From: Caulobacteraceae bacterium
GTDB lineage: Bacteria > Pseudomonadota > Alphaproteobacteria > Caulobacterales > Caulobacteraceae
Direction of reading: 5' to 3'
NCBI GenBank assembly: GCA_019247715.1
Contig: JAFBAO010000091.1
Span: 1 to 40,649, forward strand
DNA length: 40,649 nucleotides
Position numbers and translations under genes: made by a program. The notes under the pieces are model-generated. The model saw nothing but the letters and a program-made list of their open reading frames with translations. It ran no database searches and was not told the DNA's origin. Shown piece after piece: positions 8,034 through 15,130 of the stretch (within the stretch, counting starts at the first letter, position 1; every line of letters begins with the position of its first letter).

Positions 8034-8489
8034 ATGGCCCAGCTGGTTCTGACCAAAGCCGCCCGCGACGACATCCTCGCCCTGGCCGAGCAGCTGCGCC
8101 CGGCGGTGCTGCGCGTGGCCCGTTCGCTGAGGCGCGAGGCGCAGCGGGCCGGGATGTCGGCCCTCGACGTCCAGCTCCTGGCCGTGGTGCGCAAACATCC
8201 GGGGATCGGCGTCTCGGGCCTGGCCGAGCTGGAGCAGGTGAGCGCCGCCTCCATGAGCGGCCACGTGAAACGGCTGGCCGAGGCCGGTTGGATCGAACGG
8301 ACCGCCGGCGAGGATCGCCGCCGCTCGGGCCTCACCCTGACCCACCGTGGAGCCAAGGCGCTGGACGCGATCCGCCGCCGGCGGAACGATTGGCTGGCGG
8401 CCCGGCTGGGGGCCCTGGCCCCCGAAGGCCGCGCCGCCCTGGCGGCGGCGGCCGAGCCGCTCATGCGACTGGCCGAGGAGCGGCCATGA
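8034..8489 (+). CDS. MarR family transcriptional regulator
   Basis: A 151-residue winged-helix regulator of typical MarR length. Helical dimerisation segments flank a DNA-binding core at about 40-105. The recognition region is SAASMSGHVKRLAEAGWIERT, followed by the wing EDRRRSGLTLT. The ATG begins one base after the palindrome at 8012-8032, with no room for a Shine-Dalgarno sequence, so the message may be leaderless. Its stop overlaps the exporter start as ATGA (8486-8489). The arrangement suggests auto-repression and control of the exporter, released by a toxic ligand. The ligand is unknown. Confidence 0.88.
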   Translation: MAQLVLTKAARDDILALAEQLRPAVLRVARSLRREAQRAGMSALDVQLLAVVRKHPGIGVSGLAELEQVSAASMSGHVKRLAEAGWIERTAGEDRRRSGLTLTHRGAKALDAIRRRRNDWLAARLGALAPEGRAALAAAAEPLMRLAEERP

Positions 8490-10015
8490 GCTGGGCCGCG
8501 CTCCGAGGCGACCAGGAAGCGGCGGCGCCCGCTCTCGATCGTGGATCCGCCCACGACCCCGCGCCGACCTCCGAGCCCGCCCGCGCTCCCGAGCCGGCCC
8601 CGGTCGAGGCCGTGGAGAAGCCCTTCTCCAGCCTTGCGCCGGCGATTATCGGCGCCTCGATGCTGATGCAGACCCTGAGCGCCACGGTGTTGTCGAACGC
8701 GCTGCCCACCATGGCCCGTTCGCTGCATGAGGATCCGGTCCACCTCAACACGGCGATCACCATCTATCTGCTGGCCGGGGCGATCTTCCTGCCGGTGAGC
8801 GGCTGGGCGGCCGACAAATACGGCGCCCGCCGGGTCTTCCTCATCGCCATCGGCCTCTACGGCGCCTCCTGCGCCGCCAGCGCGCTGGCCCAGAACCTCG
8901 CGGAGCTGCTGACCGCCCGGTTCTGCCAGGGCGCGGCGGGGGCGATGATGGGGCCGGTCGGGCGCCTGGTGCTGTTGCGCTCCACGCCCAAGCACGACCT
9001 GGTGCGGGCGATGTCGGTCCTGACCATGCCAGCGCTGCTGGGGCCCGTCATCGGTCCGGCGATCGGCGGCCTCATCGTCACTTACGGTTCGTGGCGATGG
9101 ATCTTCCTCTTCAACCTGCCGATCGCCGCGGTCGGCATCCTTCTGGTGCTCCGGTTCATCGACGACGTGCGCGAGGAGGCGGCCGCGCCGCTCGACTGGG
9201 TCGGCCTCGTCCTCACGGCGGTGGGCATGGCCGCGGTGGTCTACGGGTTCGAGAACCTGGGCCGCGACGATCTGCCAGCGCTGGGAGTGGCGGGCCTGCT
9301 GGGGGGCGGCGCGGGATTGCTGGCGATCTACGCCTGGTACGCCGACCGCAACCCATACGCGATCCTCGACCTCAAGCTGCTCAGGATCCGCACCTTCTTC
9401 GCCTCGGTGGTGGGGGGGGCTTTCCTCAGGATGGGGGTCGGCGCGCTGCCGTTCCTGCTCGCCCTGCTGCTGCAGGTGGCGTTCGGCTTCTCGCCCTTCC
9501 ATGCGGGCCTGATGACGCTGGCCAGCGCGGCGGCGGCCCTGGTGATGAAGACGGCCGCCCCGCCGATCCTGGCGCATTTCGGCTTCCGGCGGACCCTCAC
9601 GGTCAACGCCGCCCTTGTCGGGGCGCTGTTCATGGCCTGCGCGCTCTTCACCCGCCAGACGCCGGTCTGGTTCATCACCCTGCTGCTGCTCACCGGCGGC
9701 TTCTTCCGGTCGCTGCAGTTCACCAGCCTGAACGGCCTGGCCTTCGCCGACGTCGAGACCCAGCAGATGAGCCGCGCCTCGACCATGTCGACCATGGGCC
9801 AGCAGTTGGCCCAGAGCATCGGGGTCGGCCTGGCGGCGACCATGCTCCACCTCTTCCAGGTGCGGCAGCACGCCGAGGCGGTGAGCGTCGCGGTGATCTC
9901 ACCGGTGTTCCTGATCATCGGGGTGGTGACCCTGATCTCGGGTCTCTTCTTCGTCGCCCTGCCGGCCGACGCCGGTGCGGCCTTGCATGGGCGACCTCGA
10001 CGGGTGCGGGGGTAG
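8486..10015 (+). CDS. MFS multidrug exporter, DHA2 (EmrB/QacA) 14-TM family
   Basis: A 509-residue major facilitator protein, long enough for the 14-helix DHA2 family. After a Pro/Ala-rich cytosolic N-terminus (1-48), helix 1 starts near SLAPAIIGASMLMQTLSATVL. The loop-2/3 motif A appears as GWAADKYGARRVF (about 110-122). The DHA2 motif C region is GPVIGPAIGG (about 188-197). It probably exports hydrophobic toxicants by proton antiport. Translation is coupled to marR by a 4-base overlap. No EmrA-type periplasmic adaptor gene is next to it, unlike classic emrAB. Confidence 0.88.
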   Translation: MSWAALRGDQEAAAPALDRGSAHDPAPTSEPARAPEPAPVEAVEKPFSSLAPAIIGASMLMQTLSATVLSNALPTMARSLHEDPVHLNTAITIYLLAGAIFLPVSGWAADKYGARRVFLIAIGLYGASCAASALAQNLAELLTARFCQGAAGAMMGPVGRLVLLRSTPKHDLVRAMSVLTMPALLGPVIGPAIGGLIVTYGSWRWIFLFNLPIAAVGILLVLRFIDDVREEAAAPLDWVGLVLTAVGMAAVVYGFENLGRDDLPALGVAGLLGGGAGLLAIYAWYADRNPYAILDLKLLRIRTFFASVVGGAFLRMGVGALPFLLALLLQVAFGFSPFHAGLMTLASAAAALVMKTAAPPILAHFGFRRTLTVNAALVGALFMACALFTRQTPVWFITLLLLTGGFFRSLQFTSLNGLAFADVETQQMSRASTMSTMGQQLAQSIGVGLAATMLHLFQVRQHAEAVSVAVISPVFLIIGVVTLISGLFFVALPADAGAALHGRPRRVRG

Positions 10016-10080
10016 GTCGCGGTTGGCCCGGCGAGGTCTCTGGGCTATGCGCCTCGCGTTCCGGAAATGGAGGCGCCGGC

Positions 10081-11667
10081 ATGGCGGAGTGGTGGCGCGG
10101 GGCGGTGATCTATCAGATCTATCCGCGCAGTTTTCTCGACACCAACGCCGACGGGATCGGCGACCTGGCGGGGATCACCCGCAAGCTCGACTACATCGCC
10201 GCGCTCGGCGTCGATGGCGTCTGGCTGTCGCCCTTCTATCGCTCGCCGATGAAGGATTTCGGCTACGACGTCTCCGACTATCTCGACGTCGACCCGATCT
10301 TCGGCACGCTGGCCGATTTCGACACCCTGCTGGCCGAGGCGCACCACCGGGGCCTGAAGGTGGTCATCGACCAGGTATGGTCGCACAGCTCGAACATGCA
10401 TCCCTGGTTCGTGGAGAGCTCGGGCTCCAGGGACAACCCGAAGGCCGACTGGTACGTCTGGGCCGATCCGAAGCCGGACGGGACGCCGCCCAACAACTGG
10501 CTGGCCTCGTTCGGCGGTCCGGCCTGGACCTGGAGTCCGCTGCGACGCCAGTACTACCTGCACAACTTCCTGCCCGAGCAGCCCGACCTCAACTACTGGA
10601 ACCCCGAGGTGCGCGAGCAGATCCTCAACGTCGCCAAGTTCTGGCTCGACCGCGGGGTGGACGGCTTCCGCCTCGACGTCATCAACTACATCGTCCACGA
10701 CCAGGAGCTTCGCGACAATCCGCCCGCCCTGCGCGCAGTCCCGCCGCCGCTGGCGACCATGATGCAAAGGCACGTGTTCGACCGCTCCCGGCCGGAGGCG
10801 CTGGATTTCATCCGCGACCTGAGGCGGCTGATGGACGGCTATGGAGGCCGGATGACCGTCGGCGAGATCGGCGACGAGCCGCCCCTGCCGCGCCAGCAGG
10901 AATACACCGCCCCGCCGGACCGCCTGCACACCGCCTATAGTTTCTACCTGCTGCAAGGTCCGGCGACGCCCGAGCGCTTCGCCCAGGCGCTCTCCTCCTG
11001 GGCCGACGCCCCCGGCTGGCCATCCTGGTCGCTGGGGAACCACGACGTCGCCCGCTACGCCTCGCGGATCGCCCGCGAGGATCCGTCCGTGACCCGCACC
11101 CTGATGGCCGCGCTGCTGGCGCTCAGAGGGACGATCTTCCTCTATCAGGGCGAGGAGCTCGGGCTTCCCCAGGGTGAGGTGCCTTTCGAGCTGCTGCGCG
11201 ATCCCTACGACATCAACAGCTACCCGGCCGGGGAGGGCAGGGACGGGGCGCGCACCCCGATTCCGTGGCTGGGCGAGCCGGCCCTCGCCGGGTTCTCGGA
11301 CGCGGCCCTGACCTGGCTGCCGGTGGATCCCAACCACCGACTGCTGGCGGCCGACCGCCAGGAGGGCGACCCCGCTTCGATGCTGAACTTCACCCGGCGC
11401 TTGATCGCGCTGCGGCAGGCCTCGCCGGCGCTGAAGACCGGAGAGGCGCTGTTGCTGGACGCCCCCCTGGGGGTGCTGGCTTTCGAGCGCCGGCAGGGGG
11501 ACGAGCGGGTGATCTGCCTCTTCGAGCTCGACGGCCGGCCGGCCAGCGTACGTCTGCCCGGGTTCGCCGAGGCCGAGCCGCTCTTCATGTGGCACGGCGC
11601 CTGCCGCCGGGAGGACAGGATCGACCTCGCCCCGTTCGCGGGGGCCCTCCTGCGGATTGAGGCCTAG
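10081..11667 (+). CDS. GH13 alpha-glucosidase (subfamily 23-like)
   Basis: A 528-residue glycoside hydrolase. The start at 10081 follows GGAGG and begins with the family-typical WWRGAVIYQIYPRSF. The open frame extends upstream through the exporter gene, but that extension is not real coding. Catalytic residues are Asp199 in GFRLDV (nucleophile), Glu262 in TVGEIGDE (acid/base) and Asp322 in GNHD (transition-state stabiliser). The DQVWSHSS motif (98-105) resembles the GH13_23 exo-acting alpha-glucosidases. A small beta-sandwich domain ends the protein. No signal peptide is seen, so it likely hydrolyses short alpha-glucosides in the cytoplasm. It lies 65 bases after the exporter on the same strand; a functional link is not evident. 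Confidence 0.92.
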   Translation: MAEWWRGAVIYQIYPRSFLDTNADGIGDLAGITRKLDYIAALGVDGVWLSPFYRSPMKDFGYDVSDYLDVDPIFGTLADFDTLLAEAHHRGLKVVIDQVWSHSSNMHPWFVESSGSRDNPKADWYVWADPKPDGTPPNNWLASFGGPAWTWSPLRRQYYLHNFLPEQPDLNYWNPEVREQILNVAKFWLDRGVDGFRLDVINYIVHDQELRDNPPALRAVPPPLATMMQRHVFDRSRPEALDFIRDLRRLMDGYGGRMTVGEIGDEPPLPRQQEYTAPPDRLHTAYSFYLLQGPATPERFAQALSSWADAPGWPSWSLGNHDVARYASRIAREDPSVTRTLMAALLALRGTIFLYQGEELGLPQGEVPFELLRDPYDINSYPAGEGRDGARTPIPWLGEPALAGFSDAALTWLPVDPNHRLLAADRQEGDPASMLNFTRRLIALRQASPALKTGEALLLDAPLGVLAFERRQGDERVICLFELDGRPASVRLPGFAEAEPLFMWHGACRREDRIDLAPFAGALLRIEA

Positions 11668-11668
11668 T

Positions 11669-11794
11669 TCAGGCGGTCGGGCCGCTCGCGGCAGCCTGAA
11701 GCATCTGCCAGGTGAGGTCGCCAATCCCGACGATGAGGGCGGCGAGCAGAATGATGAACACCATGTTGGTGATCGAGCGGTGATTTTGGGCCAA
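11669..11794 (-). CDS. Small single-pass membrane protein, unknown function
   Basis: A 41-codon reading frame starting with TTG at 11792-11794, six bases after GAGGAAA. A shorter ATG start at 11762-11764 lacks a comparable ribosome site. The protein has a short polar head (AQNHRSITN), one hydrophobic segment (MVFIILLAALIVGIGDLTW) and a small tail. It converges with the alpha-glucosidase gene: the stops are adjacent, and TTCAGGC/GCCTGAA arms (11669-11675 and 11694-11700) lie at the end. I do not recognise a named family. A coding role rests on the ribosome site plus the clean transmembrane pattern. Confidence 0.5.
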   Translation of the reverse strand: MAQNHRSITNMVFIILLAALIVGIGDLTWQMLQAAASGPTA

Positions 11795-11936
11795 GGCGGC
11801 TTTCCTCGAACGAGCGCCGAACGTGGCTGGTATAGCGGGCGCGCCGCTCAACGCAATCCCGCTCGCGCTCTACGCCCGCCCTGCTTGCGACTCGCCGGCT
11901 GGAGGGCCAAAGACGATCCTGGAAGGAGGCTCCTGC

Positions 11937-12302
11937 ATGAGGCTGGCGGCCCTTGCGTTCTTGAGCCTGCTGTCGGCGGCCGCTTCGGCGCGGGCGGCGG
12001 GAAGCGACCTGGAATTCTACACCGGCGAGGATCTCTACGCCCAATGCTCGGCGAATCCGGCTGACGCTGACTACCAGCCGCGCCAGGCGCGCTGCGTCGG
12101 CTATGTGATCGGGGCGAGCGACGCCCTGCAGGCCGCTCAGGGCGGCGGTCGCCCGGCGATGGCCTGCCTGCAGCCAACCAACGGGGCGCCGCAACTGGTG
12201 GCTGCGGTCCAGCAGTATCTGGCGGCCCACCCCGAAAAGCGCCGGCTTGCGGCCCACGACTTGGTCGACGAGGCGCTGGCCGCGGCCTTCCCCTGCAGGT
12301 GA
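11937..12302 (+). CDS. Rap1a/Tai-like secreted protein
   Basis: A 121-residue protein with a strong Shine-Dalgarno (GGAAGGAGG) and a signal peptide (MRLAALAFLSLLSAAASARA). The mature part has four cysteines (37, 53, 77, 120) that could form two disulfides, plus the pattern LYAQCSA...CVGYVIGASDA. This matches the Rap1a/Tai domain first described in type VI secretion immunity proteins. No type VI genes are nearby, and such proteins are common as periplasmic orphans, so an immunity role is not supported here. Its TGA overlaps the next gene's GTG start. Confidence 0.75.
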   Translation: MRLAALAFLSLLSAAASARAAGSDLEFYTGEDLYAQCSANPADADYQPRQARCVGYVIGASDALQAAQGGGRPAMACLQPTNGAPQLVAAVQQYLAAHPEKRRLAAHDLVDEALAAAFPCR

Positions 12303-12844
12303 GCCGCCCGCCCAACCGCGCCACCCTGTTCGCCGCCTTCCTGTCAATCGGCCTTTCGGGCTTTGGTGGCGTGCTGCCGTTCGCCCGGCGCACCCTGGTG
12401 GAGCGGCGCGGCTGGATGACCGCTGAAGAGTTCAACGAGACCCTGTCGCTCTGCCAAACCCTGCCGGGTCCCAATATCGTCAACGTCTCCGTCGTGGTGG
12501 GAGCGCGGTCGGGCGGCTGGACGGGATCACTGGCCGCGGTGAGCGGCCTGATGGGCGCGCCGGTCGTCATCGTGCTGGCGCTGGCGGCGCTGTATGACCG
12601 CTTCGGCGCTTTGCCGGCCGCGCGGGGCGCCATCGCCGGCCTCGGCGCGGCCGCCGCGGGCCTGGTGGCGGCGACCGCCGCGCGGATGGCCGAGCCGCTC
12701 CTGAAACCGGGCCATCTGGTCGCCGCCGCGCCTGTCATGCTGGCCGCCTTCGCCGCAGTCGGCCTCATGCGGGCGCCACTGCCCTACGCGATGCTGCTCC
12801 TTGCCCCGCTCAGCATCGCGATGGCCCGGAGGCTCCGGCCATGA
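12299..12844 (+). CDS. Chromate transporter family protein, N-terminal half (short-chain CHR)
   Basis: A 181-residue membrane protein corresponding to a single CHR domain. Signatures are FLSIGLSGFGGVLPFARR (the FxxxGxxxFGG pattern, about 14-31), WMTAEEFNETLSLCQTLPGP (about 39-58), and NIVNVSVVVGARSGGWTG. It starts with GTG, overlapping the preceding stop as GTGA (12299-12302). It overlaps the second half as ATGA (12841-12844). Together the two halves equal one full-length ChrA. Short-chain pairs act as heterodimers; substrate could be chromate or another oxyanion. Confidence 0.88.
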   Translation: MSRPPNRATLFAAFLSIGLSGFGGVLPFARRTLVERRGWMTAEEFNETLSLCQTLPGPNIVNVSVVVGARSGGWTGSLAAVSGLMGAPVVIVLALAALYDRFGALPAARGAIAGLGAAAAGLVAATAARMAEPLLKPGHLVAAAPVMLAAFAAVGLMRAPLPYAMLLLAPLSIAMARRLRP

Positions 12845-13377
12845 GCGGCTCGGGCGCTGTCCTGGCCGGGCTGGCGGCGCAGTTCGCCCTGCTGTCGCTG
12901 CTGGCCTTCGGCGGCGCCAACGCAGTGGTCCCGGAGGTCCACCGCCAGGCCGTGTCGATTCACCACTGGATGGGGGAGCAGGATTTCGCAGCGCTCTTCG
13001 CCATCTCCCAGGCCGCGCCAGGCCCCAACGTGTTGATCTGCACCCTGGTCGGATGGCGGGTGGCGGGCGTCGCAGGGGCCCTGATCGCCACGCTCGCCAT
13101 GTGCGGCCCCTCCTGCCTCCTCACCTACGGCGTGGCGAAGGTTTGGGATCGGCATCGCGACGCACCCTGGCGCGCCGCGATCGGCGCGGGGCTCGCGCCG
13201 GTGGCGGTGGGACTGGTCCTCGCCACGGCCTATCTGCTGGCCCGGGCCGCAGACAGCCAATGGCGCCTCGCGGCGGTCACCGTCGTCAGCGCCGCCGTCT
13301 CCTGGATCACCAAATGGAACCCGCTCTGGTGCCTGGGCGCGGCCGCCGCGCTCGGCGCCGCCGGCGCGTTCAGCTGA
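12841..13377 (+). CDS. Chromate transporter family protein, C-terminal half (short-chain CHR)
   Basis: A 178-residue partner of the preceding gene, again one CHR domain. Signatures are LLAFGGANAVVPEVHRQ (about 20-36), WMGEQDFAALFAISQAAPGPN (about 43-63) and LVGWRVAGVAGAL. Several hydrophobic segments follow. It starts within an ATGA overlap with the first half, so the two subunits are probably made in equal amounts. The last codons overlap the 3' end of the mucR-like gene on the other strand. The palindrome TCAGCTGA (13370-13377) supplies an AGC-TGA ending in both directions. Confidence 0.88.
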   Translation: MSGSGAVLAGLAAQFALLSLLAFGGANAVVPEVHRQAVSIHHWMGEQDFAALFAISQAAPGPNVLICTLVGWRVAGVAGALIATLAMCGPSCLLTYGVAKVWDRHRDAPWRAAIGAGLAPVAVGLVLATAYLLARAADSQWRLAAVTVVSAAVSWITKWNPLWCLGAAAALGAAGAFS

Positions 13378-13814
13378 CCGAAGCGTTGGCCGGAGCGGTC
13401 TCGCGGCCGGCCGCCGCCCGATTGCCGCGTCCCAGGCCCATGCGCTTGGCCATGCTCGAACGCGCGGCCGCATAGGCGGGGGCGACCATCGGATAGCTGT
13501 CGGGAAGGCCCCAGCGGGCGGTATTCCTCGGGGGTCAGGCCGTGGCGGCTCATCAGGTGGCGCTTCAACGATTTCAGCCGCTCACCATCCTCGAGGCAAA
13601 CCAGATGGGCGTCGGTCACCGACTTCCTGATCGAGGTCGCCGGCTTAGGCGGCTCCTCGCGCTTGGCGCCGTGGACGTCGCTGAGAGCGCCAAATGTCCT
13701 TTGGATCAGGACCGGGAGGTCGCTGGCGGCGAGCTTGTTGTTGCTGACATAGGCCGCGACCACGTCCGCAGCCAGTCCCACTATGGAAGCACTGTCACTG
13801 TTCGGCCCAGTCAT
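13370..13814 (-). pseudogene. MucR/Ros family zinc-finger regulator with apparent frameshift
   Basis: The first 99 residues match MucR/Ros regulators: an N-terminal helical oligomerisation part, then DAHLVCLEDGERLKSLKRHL and SRHGLTPEEYR. After EEYR the frame is lost: the expected two codons before a conserved Trp are four bases long (13512-13520). Adding two bases restores WGLPDSYPMVAP, then AKRMGLGRG and a stop at 13370-13372, giving about 148 residues, the normal family size. Read literally, the frame runs on to 13230 inside the chrA gene. The first zinc ligand, often Cys, is His here (HLVC), a known tolerated variant. Either a recent mutation or a sequencing error is possible. GAGG precedes the ATG. 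Confidence 0.8.
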
Positions 13815-13919
13815 GGGTACCTCGTTCTATTGGCGCTGCGGTCTCTAGTGCCCAATCTGGCCCAAATCTAGGCCGCTCTTCGCCTATAGCGCGAAAAGAT
13901 CAGATTCGCGACCCTACCG

Positions 13920-15035
13920 CTAGGCGACGGATTCGTGGGCCTCGCCGACCAGCGGCGGGGGGGCCTCGGGAGTCGGCGGCGGGGCGGGGGGCGTCGCGCG
14001 CCGCAGGGACGGCCACTTGAGGCGCCGGGCGATCAGGGCCCCGGTCAGGACCGCCAAGCCCCCGCCGATGGCGATCAGCCAACCTACGAGTTGCATCTCG
14101 GCGGTCGCCAGGGCGTCTATCCTGTCCTGGAGCTGGCTAACCTTCGCGTTCGCGGCCGCGATCGCGGCCTCGTCGGTGGCGAGGCGGTCGTCGAGGGTCT
14201 GAACCTCGGCGGGCACGCAAGGAGCCTGGGCGATGGCGACGCCTACCTGGGCGTCGGAGAGGAACTTGGCCAGCACCGAGGAGCGGCTGGCGATGAACTG
14301 GCCCTGCGGGTTGGAAATCTCGCCGCTGTCGCTCAGCTGGGCCCCGGCGCTCCAGGTGTTGACCCCGATCACCCGTCCGCAGGCGTCGATCAGCGGGCCG
14401 CCGGAATTGCCTGGGTTGATCGGGGCGGTGTGGAAGATGGTGGGAATGCGCTCGCCGCCCGGGGCGATCTGGGAGAACAGCGCGATCGAGCCGGGCGTCA
14501 CGTAGGGCTCGCCGGGCTTCAAGATCTCGGCCAGCGGCAGGTTGCGCACCTCGTCGGTGACGCCGGGGTAGCCGAGGGCGTGCACGGTGGCCTCCTTGTC
14601 CGGCATCACCCCGGTGATGGAAAGCGGCGGGGACGCCAGCTTAGGCGCCTCCAGAAGGGCGAGATCCGCCTCGTTCCAGGTCTGGCTCACGCTGGCCGGC
14701 TGGGCCGTGCCGCCGGCGTCGTGGTCCGGGATCACGAAGATCTCCACCCGCGAGGCGGCCGGCGCTCCTTGGACCACGTGATGGTTGGTGACCACCTTTC
14801 CGGGCGAGACGACGAAGCCGCTGCCGGTCTCCATCGCCGCCGGATTGCCGTTCTCGTCTTCGGAGACGGTGACCACGCGGACGACGGAGCGCTCCGCCCC
14901 GCGCACGGCGTCGGTGGCGGCGGCCCTGTCGCTGTGGGCGAAGGCCGTGGCGGCGAGAGCCAGGCTCATGGCCCCGCCCAGCATCGTGGCAGATCGCAAA
15001 CGCCCCACGCGCAAGCTCCTTCGCGTCGGCGCCAT
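13920..15035 (-). CDS. Trypsin-like S1 serine protease with C-terminal membrane anchor
   Basis: A 371-residue protein from the ATG at 15033-15035. An upstream extension would start inside the phaC end and is unlikely. A signal sequence or anchor (about 11-33) leads to the protease domain (about 40-260). The triad is His86 in VTNHHVV, Asp124 in NEADLALL and Ser211 in PGNSGGPL, as in the DegP/HtrA-like S1C group. There is no PDZ domain. Instead a coiled coil (about 278-312) precedes a transmembrane helix (about 315-335) and a Pro-rich tail (348-362). It is probably a periplasmic protease tethered to the inner membrane. Substrates are unknown. Confidence 0.82.
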   Translation of the reverse strand: MAPTRRSLRVGRLRSATMLGGAMSLALAATAFAHSDRAAATDAVRGAERSVVRVVTVSEDENGNPAAMETGSGFVVSPGKVVTNHHVVQGAPAASRVEIFVIPDHDAGGTAQPASVSQTWNEADLALLEAPKLASPPLSITGVMPDKEATVHALGYPGVTDEVRNLPLAEILKPGEPYVTPGSIALFSQIAPGGERIPTIFHTAPINPGNSGGPLIDACGRVIGVNTWSAGAQLSDSGEISNPQGQFIASRSSVLAKFLSDAQVGVAIAQAPCVPAEVQTLDDRLATDEAAIAAANAKVSQLQDRIDALATAEMQLVGWLIAIGGGLAVLTGALIARRLKWPSLRRATPPAPPPTPEAPPPLVGEAHESVA

Positions 15036-15130
15036 GCTATCACCATCCCCCAAAGAGAACACGGAAGAGATGTAGGCAAACAACGCGCGCGAAGGTGAAC
15101 GCTCGGTCAACGCGCCGACGGCGGGCCGGC

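Noticed and set aside
9091..10080. Open frame extending the GH13 gene upstream through the exporter gene
   Set aside because: Its translation is Arg/Pro/Gly-rich shadow sequence. The real start at 10081 has GGAGG and the family N-terminus.
11669..11700. TTCAGGC/GCCTGAA inverted repeat as a bidirectional terminator
   Set aside because: Only seven pairs, a long loop and no T-tract on either side.
11937..12302. Rap1a/Tai-like protein as a type VI immunity gene
   Set aside because: No effector or secretion gene is nearby, and family members are widespread as orphans.
13230..13369. Literal continuation of the MucR reading frame into chrA
   Set aside because: No similarity to the family; it is the antisense of chrA. 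The conserved end resumes in another frame, so the extension is a frameshift product.
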